This document shows positions 18,733-28,456 of a stretch of DNA of 64,000 nt, one piece after another (the first letter of the stretch is position 1; each line of letters starts with the position of its first letter). The notes beneath the pieces are model-generated. The model had not been told where the DNA came from. It made no database searches and was given only the letters and a program-made list of their open reading frames with translations. A program made the translations under genes and the position numbers. Origin of the DNA: Ramlibacter terrae. GTDB taxonomy: Bacteria; Pseudomonadota; Gammaproteobacteria; Burkholderiales; Burkholderiaceae_C. The DNA is taken from assembly GCA_013127575.1 (NCBI GenBank), contig CP053418.1:682001-746000 (forward strand), written 5' to 3'.

Positions 18733-20462
18733 GCCTGCGCCCGCGCGGCATCGCGCAGCGCCAGCCGCCGGTGGTCGCGTTAACGGGCAGCGCCAGCTCC
18801 TGCCGCAACAGGCGGCGGTCGCGCGCGACGAGGGCGGTGACCTTGCGGTGCGTTCCGGCGTAGAGCAGCAGGTCGTCCAGTTTGCCCATCCGCCAGGCGG
18901 CGCCGGCCACTTCCACGCCGACCCACTCGTCGTTGGCTGCCAGGCCCGCCTGTTCCGCGGCGCCGCCGCGCAGCACCGTCTTCAGCACGATGCTGCCGTT
19001 GTTTTCCGTGGCGCGCACGCCCAGCCGTTGCTGCAGTTGCGAGGGTTCCTCGAGCACCGCGATGCCGTGCTGCTCCAGCAGTTCCTTCAGCGGCAGCTCG
19101 CGCGTGCCGTGCACCCAGGCCGCGATCTCGCGCGTGAAGGCGCGGCCGCCGAGTTCCTTGAGCACCGCCGCGAAGTCGGCTTCGGCCAGCGGCCCGCCCT
19201 TGCAGCGCGCCCACAGGCCGCGCATGACCTGGTCGAGCGTGGTGTGGCCTTCGAGGCGCAGCGTGAGGTCGAAGCACAGCGCCACCAGCGCGCCCTTGGT
19301 GTAGTAGCTGACCGTGGCGTTGGCGGTGTTCTCGTCCTGCCGGTAGTACTTGACCCACGCGTCGAAGCTCGATTGCGCCACCGACTGCACCTCGCGCCCC
19401 GGCGTCTGCAGCACTGGTTGATGGTCTTGGTCAGCAGCTTCAGGTAGGTCGGCTCGTCGATCATCCCGGCGCGGCGCAGCACCAGGTCGTCGTAGTAGCT
19501 GGTGAAGCCCTCGAAGAACCACAGCAGCTGGCTGTAGTTCTCGCGGGTGTAGTCGTAGTGCGCGAACTCCGCCGGCCGCAGGCGCTTGACGTTCGGTGTG
19601 GAAGTACTCGTGGCTGACCAGCCCGAGCAGCGTGACGTAGCCGTCGTTCGATCGCGCATCGCCCAGCCGCGGCAGGTCGCGCCGCGAGGCGATCAGCGCC
19701 GTGGAGTTGCGGTGTTCGAGGCCGCCGTAGCCGTCGTCCACCGCGTTGAGCATGAACAGGTAGCTCTTGAACGGCGGCCGGCGGCGGTCGTGCCAGAAGC
19801 GCACCTGCGCCTCGCAGATCTTCTGCACGTCGGCGACCAGCCGCTCGCCGTCGAACGCTTCGGTGGTGCCGGCCACGACGATCCGGTGCGGCACGCCGCC
19901 GGCGCGGAACTCGGCGGACCAGAGCGGACCGAGCTCCACCGGGCAGTCCACCAGTTCGTCGTAGTCCGCGGCCCGGTAGGTGCCGAAGCCGCGCTTGCCG
20001 GTCTTGAGCGGCTCCGGGCCGGTGGCCGCTTCCCAGTGCGGGAACGCGCGCAGCGCCACCAGTTCCAGTTCGTGCGGCAGGTGTTCCTGCGTGTCGACCT
20101 TCAGGCACAGGCTGGTGCCGTTGAAGAAGCCGCGCTGCGTGTCGAGCCAGGCGGTGCGCACCGAGTTGTCGAAGGCGTACACCTCGTAGCTCACCACCAG
20201 CGGCGCCGAGGGCACGCAGTCGATCTGCCGGTGGCCTTGTCGAGTTGATGCATCGCCACCGGCTTGCCGTTCTGGCGCGCGGTGAGCTTCTGCAGGTGGC
20301 GCGCGAACTCGCGCACCAGGTAGCTGCCGGGGATCCACGCCGGCAGCGAAACGCGTTGCGCGCCCTGCGGCTGCGCCACGGTGAGGGTGACTGGTACAGG
20401 TGGGCGGACGGGTCCGCCGCTTCGACGCGGTAGTGGGGACCCGCCCGGCGCTGCGCGATCAC
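18711..20462 (-). CDS. M61 family metallopeptidase with PDZ domain
   Basis: Glycyl-aminopeptidase-like zinc peptidase, about 585 residues. An N-terminal beta domain (SLPAWIPGSYLVREFARHLQ) precedes the catalytic domain with YGGLEH and the zinc motif SHEYFH (about residue 285). A C-terminal PDZ-like domain (NGSIVLKTVLRGGAAEQAGL) follows. It begins with GTG overlapping the dsbC stop (AAGTGATC). Five breaks: near 20390 (LYQVTLTV), 20233 (ATWQIDC), 19599 (HTWNVKRL, two bases lost), 19413 (INQVLQTPG) and 18768 (TTWRLALRD). All restore CCTGG or CCAGG. No signal peptide is seen, so it is probably cytoplasmic. Confidence 0.85.
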
Positions 20463-21217
20463 TTGGCGGCGAGCAGCTTTTCGACGTCCGCGGCGCCGAT
20501 CGCGCCGGGGACGCGGGTCCCATCGGCGAACACCAGCGTGGGCGTGCCGGTGATCTTGTACTTGCGGCCCAGCTCCACGTTGCGCGCGATGGCGCTGGTG
20601 TCGCAGCCGCCCTCGGCCGCAGCGGCCGGCTGGTCGCGCACCATCCAGTCGGTCCAGGCCTTGCCCTTGTCGCGCGCGCACCAGATGTTGCGCGACTTGT
20701 CGACCGAATCGCGGCCCAGGATGGGATAGAGGAACAGGTAGACGGTGACGTTGTCGATCTTCTGCAGGTCGCGTTCGAAGCGCTTGCAGTAGCCGCAGTT
20801 GGGGTCTTCGAACACCACCAGCTTGCGCTTGCCGTTGCCGCGCACCAGCGTGAAGGCGTCCTTCATCGGCAGCGACTTGAAGTCGATGGCGAGCAGCTTG
20901 TCCATCCGCTCTTCGGTCAGGTTGCGGCGCGCCCGCGTGTCGAGCAGCTGGCCCCCGTGCATGATGAAGTTGCCGTCGGCGTCGGAGTAGAACAGCTCGG
21001 TGCCCACGCGCACTTCGTACACGCCGGCCATCGGCGTGCGCTGCACCTCGTCGATCCTGCCGATGTCGGGGATGCGTTCGGGCAGTACCTTGCGCAGTTG
21101 GGCGTCGACCGCGGGTGGCACGCCGGTGGCGGGGGCCTGCGCCCACGCCACGGCGCCGGCGGCGAGCAGGCCCGCGGCGAGGAGGGCTGCCGCGAGCCCG
21201 CTACGGATAGCTGTCAT
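20459..21217 (-). CDS. dsbC: thiol:disulfide interchange protein DsbC
   Basis: Periplasmic disulfide isomerase, 252 residues, intact. The signal peptide AALLAAGLLAAGAVAWAQA is followed by the dimerisation domain (VGTELFYSDADGNFIMHGG) and the thioredoxin-fold domain with the active site DPNCGYCKRFE (CGYC, about residue 142) and the cis-Pro segment KITGTPTLVFADG. It shuffles wrong disulfides and is kept reduced by DsbD. Its stop overlaps the GTG start of the M61 peptidase, and it lies 14 bases after the FAD monooxygenase gene, suggesting a four-gene minus-strand unit. Confidence 0.94.
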   Translation of the reverse strand: MTAIRSGLAAALLAAGLLAAGAVAWAQAPATGVPPAVDAQLRKVLPERIPDIGRIDEVQRTPMAGVYEVRVGTELFYSDADGNFIMHGGQLLDTRARRNLTEERMDKLLAIDFKSLPMKDAFTLVRGNGKRKLVVFEDPNCGYCKRFERDLQKIDNVTVYLFLYPILGRDSVDKSRNIWCARDKGKAWTDWMVRDQPAAAAEGGCDTSAIARNVELGRKYKITGTPTLVFADGTRVPGAIGAADVEKLLAAK

Positions 21218-21231
21218 GTTCTTCCAGTCTT

Positions 21232-22346
21232 CTACAGATTCTGCGCCCGGCCCATCGCCTGCCGCGCCACCCAGTGCTTGATCGGGCCGCTCCGGTCGAA
21301 ACCGCGCATGCCCCAGTTGCGCACCCACGACCACGGTTCCGCCGGCTGCGCGAACAGCTGCTGCAGCCCGTCGGTCGTCCAGCCTACCGCCAGCACGTCG
21401 GCCTTGCGTGCCCGTTCGTAGCGCCGCAGCAGCTTTTCGTCGCCCAGGCTGCGCCAGTACTCGCGTGCATGCAGCGCCTGCGCCAGCAGGTCGGCGTCGG
21501 CCAGCCCGAGGTTCAGCCCCTGCCCGGCCAGCGGATGCACGTTGTGCGCCGCATCGCCGGCCAGCACCCACCCCGGCCCGCACCAGCGGTCGGCTGGGCC
21601 CGCTGCAGCGGCCGGGCCGCACGCTCGCCGGCCAGCGCCATCGCGCCCATCGCCTCGCCGATTGCCGCCTGCAGGCGCAAGGCGAAGTCCGCCGCCGGCA
21701 GCGCCAGCAGCTCGTCCGCGCGCTGCTCCTGCACTGACCACACACGGGGCCACGGAGTTCCCGTCGGGGCCGCCCAGCGGCAGCAAGGCCACGATGTCGC
21801 CGTCGCAAAACCATTGGCGGGCCACACGGCCGTGCGGTTTGTCACACTGCAGCCGCGCCGCGATGGCGCGCTGCGGATAGCTGGTGACTTCGAACTGCAC
21901 GCCGAATTCGGCACGGGTGTTGCTGGCGCGGCCTTCGGTCACCACGGTCAGGGCGGCGGCGGGGTGCGTCCAGCAGTTCGATCTGGGGCTGGTAGCGCAC
22001 CGCCTCGCGCAGGCGGGCCAGCAGGGGCTCGACCTCGACGATCCACGCCAAGGCGTCCGCGCCTTCGCCGGCAGCGTCGAAATGCACGCGCCCGCCTTCG
22101 TCGCCGCGGATGTCCATGCCCAGCACCGGCGTGGCGTGCGCCTCGTCGGGCCAGGCGCGCAGGCGCAGCAGCAGGTCGCGCGACGCGGCGTTGAGGGCAT
22201 AGGCGCGCACGTCGCTGGTGGGGCCGCCGGCCACCGGGCTCGGCGCCGCCAGAGGCCCACGCGCAGGCGGTCGCGCGCAAGCAGCAGGGCGTGGTGCGGC
22301 CCACGATGCCGGCACCGCGGATACAGACGTCGAGAGGAGCGGCCAT
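21232..22346 (-). CDS. FAD-dependent monooxygenase of the UbiH/VisC type
   Basis: Aromatic-ring hydroxylase family flavoprotein, about 370 residues, most likely in ubiquinone biosynthesis. N-terminal MAAPLDVCIRGAGIVGRT is the dinucleotide-binding GxGxxG; the C-terminal GDAAHNVHPLAGQGLNLGL is the hallmark FAD/substrate motif; TSDVRAYALN is also conserved. Frame breaks near 22305, 22251, 21966, 21742 and 21595; three of the five (22251, 21742, 21595) restore CCWGG, the others do not. Upstream of dsbC on the same strand. Which ubiquinone hydroxylation step it performs cannot be decided here. Confidence 0.78.
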
Positions 22347-22406
22347 GGGCGGGATTGTAGGAGCCGGGCACAATCCGCGGCTGGCATCCCGCACTACGAC
22401 ACCCCC

Positions 22407-23265
22407 ATGAGCAACCCCCGGCCGTCACCGCGCGCATCGAGCGCCTGTTCGTCTATCCCGTCAAGTCGTGCGCCGGCGTCGAGGTGCGGCAGGCGCTGCT
22501 GACCGAAACCGGCTTCGACCTCGACCGCGCCGGATGGTGGTCGACGAACAGGGTTCCTTCGTGACCCAGCGCGAACTGCCGCGGATGGCGCTGGTGAAGC
22601 CGACGATCCGGCTCAGCGACATCGTGCTGCGCGCGCCCGGCATGCTGGCGCTGCACCTGCAGATCGACACCGTCGAAGAGCCGGTGCGCGTGAAGCTGTG
22701 GGACGAGGAAGTGGCGGCCTACGACATGGGCGACACCGCGGCCCAGTGGTTCACCGACTTCCTCGGGCGCAAGCTGCGGCTGGTGCGCTTCGATCCCGAG
22801 CAGCGCCGTCTGTCGAGCCTGAAGTGGACCGGCGGCGTGGAAGCGGCCAACCAGTTCAGCGACGGCTACCCGGTGTTCGTCACCAGCACGGCGTCGCTCG
22901 ACCTGCTCAACGAAAAGCTGGTGGCCGCCGGCCGCTCGCCGGTGGAGATGGAGCGCTTCCGTCCCAACATCGTGCTGTCGGGCGTCGAGGCGCACGACGA
23001 GGACCGGCTGGACGTGATGACGATCGCCACCGAAGGCGGCGAGGTGCGGCTGAAGCCCGTGAAGCCCTGCGCGCGCTGCCCGATCCCGAACGTCGACCCG
23101 GCCACCGCGGAGGTCGACCCCATCGTCACCGACACGCTGCAGGGCTACCGCCGCAACGAACTGCTCGGCGGCGCCATCAGCTTCGGCATGAACCTGATCG
23201 TGGCGCAGGGCGAGGACCTCACCCTGAAGGTCGGCCAGGACGTCGCGGCCGACTGGAACTTTTAG
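22407..23265 (+). CDS. MOSC domain protein (YcbX/YiiM type)
   Basis: About 286 residues: an N-terminal beta-barrel MOSC_N domain (RIERLFVYPVKSCAGVEV) and a MOSC domain with NELLGGAISFGMNLIV. The conserved cysteine lies in KPCARCPIPNVDP. Proteins of this group use molybdenum cofactor to reduce N-hydroxylated compounds. Two losses: near 22417 (SNPLAVTARIERL expected) and near 22533 (DLDRAWMVVDEQG expected), both CCTGG read as CCGG. The stop overlaps the convergent GGDEF gene by four bases. Confidence 0.85.
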
Positions 23266-25083
23266 CCGACGGCGGTGAGCGGCGGCCGGCTGCGTGCCGC
23301 GTCCGCCGGGAACATCGACGACAGCGGGCCCGGCTCGGAATTGAGAGGAACCTCGGGCGCGATGAAGCGGATCGGCCGGCGGGTGCGCGGCGACATCCGC
23401 GCGAGCTGTTCGGACAGCACTTCCTCGATCTGCTGCGCTTCGAGCGCGCGCTCGTTGAGCAGCAGCGCGGCGACGTGGAACTGCAGCGTCACTTCAGGCT
23501 TGAGGCCCGGCAGCGGCATCAGGCCGGCGGCGATCAGGCGCGCGCCGCGCTCGGTGACCGAGCTGCGCAGCGTGGCGCCTTCCAGCACCACGCCGAAGCG
23601 CGCCTCGCCCATGCGCGCGACCGTGTCGACGTCGCGCAGCAGGCGGCGCAGCTTGATCACGCTGCGCAGCAGGCTCTGTTCGGCCACCGCGGTGCCGAAC
23701 CTTTCCTTGATGGGGCAGTAGTTCACGAGGTCGATGAACATCACGGCGGCGCTTTCGCCGCTGCGCTGGTGCCGCGCGACCACCAGCCGCAGGCGGTCCT
23801 GGAACAGGTGCGGCGCCAGCAGGCCGGTGAGCGCGTCGTGGCTGGTCAGCGCCTGTTCGCGGATCTCGGCGCCGTGCCGGTCGCGCGAGCGGATCGTCAG
23901 CGCCACCAGCAGCAGCGGCACTTCGATCGTCATCGCCGCGACCACGGCGTACTGCGAGCCGAACGAGACCGGGACCCAGCCGAAGATGCGCAGGAAGCTG
24001 AGGATCACCGATGCCGTCATCGGCAGGTAGGCGGCGAACACCCACTTGCCCACCTCGTCGCCACGCAGCCAGGCGCTGAAGCCGACCGCCACCGCCGCCA
24101 GCGTGGCGAACGCGAGGTAGCCGCCCACCGCCGGCATGGTGATGGACTTGGGCGTGAAAGGCGGCAGCAGCGCGATCAGCACCCCGAGGATGCCCAGCAC
24201 GAGCATCAGTCTGTCCTGCAGCGGGAAACGGCGCCGCAGCCCGACGAGGTTGCGCACGAACAGCACGGCGGCGGCGCCCGCGGCCGACGCCAGCATCGGC
24301 ATCGGCGCGTCGGCCAGCGCGCCGAAGCCCGGCCACAGCAAGTGGGCGCCGGCGCCGGTGAAGGCCGCCACGGCCACCGCGGTGATGGTGGCGTACATCG
24401 CGTACCAGGCGAAGATGCGGTCGCGGTAGACCCGGGCCTGCGCCACGCAGGCCGCCACCAGCAGGAGCAGCGCGCCGAACGCCGTGCCCAGCGCCGGTAC
24501 TCCACCTGCAGGCGCCGGCCGTGCGCGGCCACCGTGCTCAGGCGCAGCGGGAAATCGGCCGAAGTGGTGTGCTGGATGCGCAGGAACACGTCGCGCGACG
24601 CACCCGGCACGTCGAGCCGGAAGAAGGGGTAGCGGCCGCCCTCGGGCCACGTGTTCACGGCCAGCGTGTCGCCCGCGCTTTCGGGCCGCCAGTCGCCGTC
24701 CATGCCCCGGTAGACCGTGACCAGGTCGACCACCGGCATCGGGACTTCGAGCACCCAGTCCTGGCGGCCCTCGCGCTCGCGGTCGATGCGCAGGTGCAGC
24801 CAGAGCGCGGCGGTCGGGCCGAGCTTGTAGATCGTGTCGGCCACGGGGGCGCGAAGCGGGCGCGGCCGTCGCCGGAAACGTCGGCCACGGTGGCGGTGCC
24901 TTCGGGGTCGATCCACACCTGCGCCAGTTGTTTCGCGTCGATGGTGGGCTCGGCGTCGCGCAGCATCACCGCGCCTTCGCGGGGCACCGGCGGATCGGCG
25001 CGCGCGGGGCCGGTGGCGAGCAGTCCCAGCAGCACCAGTACGGCCATCCAGCCGTGCAAGGGCGCGGCCGCGGGCCATCGCAT
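23262..25083 (-). CDS. 7TM sensor with degenerate GGDEF domain
   Basis: About 607 residues. N-terminal signal sequence ([19 protein letters not shown]), a 7TMR-DISM-type periplasmic beta-sandwich ([19 protein letters not shown]), seven hydrophobic helices (about residues 200-390) and a C-terminal GGDEF-like domain ([20 protein letters not shown]). The signature loop reads RMGEARF instead of GGDEF, and the metal-binding DxD/FK segment reads [14 protein letters not shown], so diguanylate cyclase activity is probably lost. Breaks near 24845 (FAPLVADTIY) and 24493 (VEYLALGTAF) both restore CCTGG/CCAGG. The start at 25083 is 31 bases from divergent ychF. Confidence 0.82.
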
Positions 25084-25114
25084 ACACTTTCGGGCTGGAT
25101 TTTTGGGAACTGAC

Positions 25115-26203
25115 ATGAGTTTGAAGTGCGGGATCGTGGGCTTGCCCAACGTTGGCAAATCCACCTTGTTCAACGCCTTGACCAAGGCGGGGATTGCCGC
25201 CGAAAACTATCCTTTCTGCACCATCGAGCCCAACGTGGGGGTGGTGGAACTGCCCGACCCGCGGCTGGCTGCGCTGGCGGGAATCGTCGAACCCGAACGC
25301 ATCGTGCCAGCCATCGTCGAGTTTGTCGACATCGCCGGTCTGGTCGCTGGGGCCAGCAAGGGCGAGGGCACGGGGAACCAGTTCCTGGCCCACATCCGCG
25401 AGACGGACGCCATCGTCAACGTGGTGCGCTGCTTCGAGGACGAGAACGTGATCCACGTGGCGGGCCGGGTCGACCCGGTGTCCGACATCGAGGTGATCCA
25501 GACCGAGCTGTGCCTGGCCGACCTCGGCACCGTCGACAAGGCGGTGCACCGCTACGGCAAGGTGGCGCGCGCCGGCGACAAGGAAGCGGCCAAGATGATG
25601 GCGGTGCTGCCGAAGGTGCAGGCCGCGCTGAACGAAGGCCGGCCGGTGCGCAGCCTCGACATCAGCGACGACCAGCGCGAGCTGCTCAAGCCGCTGTGCC
25701 TGATCACCGCCAAGCCCGCGATGTTCGTCGGCAACGTCGACGAAGCCGGCTTCGAGAACAACCCGCACTGGACAAGCTGCGCGCGTACGCCGAAACGCAG
25801 AAGGCGCCGGTGGTGGTGATCTGCGCCAAGATCGAATCCGAGATCGCGGAGATGGACGACGCCGACAAGCAGGTCTTCCGGAGGAGATCGGCCGGGAGGA
25901 GCCGGGCCTGAACCGCCTGATCCGGGCGGCCTTCAAGCTGCTGGGACTGCAGACCTACTTCACCGCGGGCGTGAAGGAAGTGCGCGCCGGACCGTCGCGA
26001 TCGGCGCGACCGCCCCGCAGGCGGCCGGCGTGATCCACACCGACTTCGAGCGCGGCTTCATCCGCGCGCAGACCATCGCCTTCGACGACTTCATCGCGTT
26101 CAAGGGCGAACAGGGCGCGAAGGACGCGGGCAAGATGCGCAGCGAAGGCAAGGAATACATCGTCAAGGACGGCGACGTGATGAACTTCCTGTTCAACGTG
26201 TAG
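25115..26203 (+). CDS. ychF: redox-regulated ATPase YchF (OLA1 family)
   Basis: Obg-related P-loop protein of about 363 residues that binds ATP rather than GTP, associates with ribosomes and affects the oxidative stress response. Walker [15 protein letters not shown] is at the N-terminus; DIAGLV is the switch-2 region; [10 protein letters not shown] replaces NKxD, as in YchF; the C-terminal TGS domain has [17 protein letters not shown] and ends [12 protein letters not shown]. Three breaks, near 25771 (NPHLDKLR), 25880 (QVFLEEIG) and 25992 (VRAWTVAIG), all restore CCTGG. The gene is conserved and never seen so fragmented, which argues for assembly error. Confidence 0.95.
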
Positions 26204-26225
26204 CACTTTCAAGTGCCTGGTCAGT

Positions 26226-26258
26226 GTGGAGAAGCCCGGCGAAGCCGGGCTTCTCCAC
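26226..26258. terminator. long perfect inverted repeat after ychF
   Basis: GTGGAGAAGCCCGGC-gaa-GCCGGGCTTCTCCAC: a perfect 15-bp stem with a 3-base loop 22 bases after the ychF stop. Unusually stable for an intrinsic terminator and without a U-run (ends CCACAT). It most likely terminates ychF transcription. Confidence 0.7.
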
Positions 26259-26370
26259 ATGGGGGACTCGGCGACGGAGCGCGCCGGGATGGTGTGCGGG
26301 GCGTCACTGCTCGTTTTGCGCGCTGCTTCTAAGCTGCGCGCATCCCCGTTCCACTTGCCCAGGAGAAGAC

Positions 26371-26532
26371 ATGAAACGCGCATTCCTGAAGTCGGTCGTC
26401 CTCTTCGCCGCCGTGCCCTCCCACTCCTTCCATCTCTCCCAGCGCTGGCGCCGGCGCATCCTGCGCGGGTATGAACTTACGTTGTGCGGCATGCTCGTCG
26501 CGCTCGGGTTCGCGGCAGCGTGGCCGGCCTAG
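26371..26532 (+). CDS. small membrane protein, hypothetical
   Basis: 53 residues, MKRAFLKSVVLFAAVPSHSF followed by a basic segment (LSQRWRRRIL) and a hydrophobic helix (LTLCGMLVALGFAAAWPA) at the C-terminus. AGGAGAAG lies directly upstream of the ATG, a strong ribosome-binding site, which is the main reason to accept it. Two hydrophobic stretches with a basic loop suggest a membrane-bound peptide. No family recognised. Confidence 0.6.
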   Translation: MKRAFLKSVVLFAAVPSHSFHLSQRWRRRILRGYELTLCGMLVALGFAAAWPA

Positions 26533-26672
26533 TGTTTCGGCGCATTCGCAACACCCGGGGCGCAATCGTGCGTCGACGTGCGTTTGTCACGCCGGCGCCG
26601 CGGCCCGCCTGATAGATTCGCGCCCGGCCCCTGAGGAGGGGCCGCTTCACTACAAAGACACGAGGGAATTCC

Positions 26673-27287
26673 ATGCTTTCATCCGCCACGACTTCGCGGC
26701 CGCTGCGCCGTTTCTTCACCGCCGCCCTGCTCGCCGGCGCGGCCCTGCTCACCGGTTGCGCCACGCACTACGTCGACGGCGCGCACAAGAACGCCGTCGG
26801 CGTGGTCAAGCCCGCGCAGCCGGCGCCCGTGCAACTGGTGTTCGAATTCCAGACCAAGGGCGTCGCCAATGCGCGCGCCAGCCAGCTGGTCAAGCCGATG
26901 GTGGCCGAGGACGTGCGCGCCAGCGGCCTGTTCGCCGAGGTGACGGACGGCCCCGCGCCGCGCGGCGGCATGCTGAGCGTCTCGCTGAACAACGTGGCGC
27001 TGACCGACGACGCCGCGGCCAAGGGCTTCATGGCGGGCCTGACGTTCGGCATGGCGGGCCAGCAGGTGACCGACGGCTACATCTGCACCGTCAGCTACCT
27101 CGCGCCCGGCCAGTCGCAGCCGGTGGTGGCCACCTCGCGCCATGCGATCCACACCACGGTGGGCAACCACGGCGGCCCGGCCAACGCGTACAAGGCCAGC
27201 AGCATGGAAGATGCCCTGCGCGTGATGGTGCGCGAGGCGGTGGGCAGCGCGCTGGCCACGCTCTCGCGCGAAAGCGGCTTCCGTTGA
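26673..27287 (+). CDS. lipoprotein, hypothetical (DUF4410-like)
   Basis: 204-residue predicted lipoprotein: a basic N-terminus, hydrophobic stretch and lipobox LLTGC, then ATHYVDGAHKN. The mature part resembles proteins that collect outer-membrane assembly-type domains (QLVKPMVAEDVRASGLFAEV, then YICTVSYLAPG). It is followed two bases later by a second lipoprotein gene of similar plan, so the two form an operon. Intact. DUF4410-like is my impression from the layout only; function unknown. Confidence 0.72.
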   Translation: MLSSATTSRPLRRFFTAALLAGAALLTGCATHYVDGAHKNAVGVVKPAQPAPVQLVFEFQTKGVANARASQLVKPMVAEDVRASGLFAEVTDGPAPRGGMLSVSLNNVALTDDAAAKGFMAGLTFGMAGQQVTDGYICTVSYLAPGQSQPVVATSRHAIHTTVGNHGGPANAYKASSMEDALRVMVREAVGSALATLSRESGFR

Positions 27288-27289
27288 CC

Positions 27290-27861
27290 ATGCGAGCGCG
27301 TACCGCAGCCGCCGCCACGGCGCTGCTGCTGGCGCTCGCCGGCTGCGCGATCCTGCCGCTGGGCGCCCCGGTGCCCAGCGTGCAGAACATCGGCAAGGCG
27401 CGCGCCGCCGGCATCGCGCCGGTGGCGCTGGGCACGTTCCGGCTCGCGCCCGGCGTCGATCCCGCGATCGACCAGCGTATCGTGATCCGTTCCAACACCG
27501 TGCATGCGCCGACCGGCAGCTCCTTCGCGCAGTACCTGCGCGAAACGCTGGCCACCGACCTGCAGGCCGCCGGCCTGCTGGCGCCCGCTGCGTCCACCGT
27601 CATCTCGGGCGAACTGCTGGACAGCCGCATCGACGTGCCGACCGGCACGGCGCCGGCGTGGGGCACCGTCGCGGCGCGGTTCACCGTCACGCGTGCCGGC
27701 GTCCGGTCTACCAGCGCGAGTTCGCCGCCCGCGCCGAATGGACGACGGCCTTCATGGGCGTGGAGACCATCCCGATGGCCATGAACCGATACGGCTTGCT
27801 GTATCGCGAACTGATGGCGAAGCTGCTCGACGACCCTGCGTTCCAGCAGGCCGCGCGTTAG
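27290..27861 (+). CDS. lipoprotein, hypothetical
   Basis: About 190 residues with a signal peptide (TAAAATALLLALAGC, lipobox ALAGC). The mature part contains RIVIRSNTVHAPTGSSFAQY, LRETLATDLQAAGLL and VISGELLDSRIDV, a pattern shared with predicted lipoproteins that feed an envelope complex. One base is lost near 27703 (TRAWRPVYQREF expected; CCTGG read as CCGG). It begins two bases after the previous lipoprotein gene. The stop overlaps the convergent yqaA-like gene by four bases. Confidence 0.7.
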
Positions 27862-28328
27862 CCCGGAAAGAAGTACAGCAGCACCGCCGTCATCAGCAGG
27901 TAGCGCAGGAACTTGCCGACCAGCATGTAGCCCGCGCACGGCCAGAACGGCAGGCGCAGCCAGCCGGCCACCGCGCACAGCGGGTCGCCGACGATCGGCA
28001 GCCATGCGAGCAGGCAGGCCTTCGGGCCGAGCCGCTCCAGGAAGTCGAGCGCCTTCATGTGGTGGCGCGAGCGGTGGTACTTGTCGGCCACCTCGTGCGC
28101 GCCGTAGCCCAGCCACCAATCGAGCATGCCGCCCAGCGTGTTGCCGGCAGTGGCGACCAGCACCGCGCTCCAGAACAGGTCGGGGTTGAGCTTGAGCAGC
28201 CCGAACAGCGCCGGCTCGGAGCCGATCGGCAGCAACGTCGCCGAAATGAAGGAGGCGATGAAGAGCGTCGAGAGCCCGTATTGGGGCAGCGCCAGCAGCG
28301 CCAGCATCGAATCCATCCAGGCTTGCAT
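27858..28328 (-). CDS. YqaA-like membrane protein (DedA/VTT family)
   Basis: 156-residue integral membrane protein of the DedA/SNARE-associated superfamily, YqaA branch. Conserved: FIASFISATLLPIGSEPALF, ATAGNTLGGMLDWWLGYG (the G-N-x-LG motif) and LPIVGDPLCAVAGWLRLPFWP. Such proteins are linked to lipid scrambling and membrane homeostasis. Intact. It is divergent from dusB. Confidence 0.85.
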   Translation of the reverse strand: MQAWMDSMLALLALPQYGLSTLFIASFISATLLPIGSEPALFGLLKLNPDLFWSAVLVATAGNTLGGMLDWWLGYGAHEVADKYHRSRHHMKALDFLERLGPKACLLAWLPIVGDPLCAVAGWLRLPFWPCAGYMLVGKFLRYLLMTAVLLYFFPG

Positions 28329-28387
28329 CGGCGGGCATCGTAAGCCACGCGGGCCAGCCGGGCTGTAGGCGCGGGCATAAATTCATT

Positions 28388-28417
28388 TCAAGCGCTGAAA
28401 TCGCGCGGCCCTACAAT
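28388..28417 (+). promoter_or_regulatory. likely sigma-70 promoter of dusB-fis-purH
   Basis: TTCAAG (28388-28393) and TACAAT (28412-28417) with 18-base spacing, 40 bases before the dusB ATG. The -10 is a good match; the -35 is moderate. Position fits transcription of the dusB-fis-purH unit. Confidence 0.5.
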
Positions 28418-28456
28418 CGTGCCTCTTTTTTCGGCACCAGATTCCCACCTCCCCGC

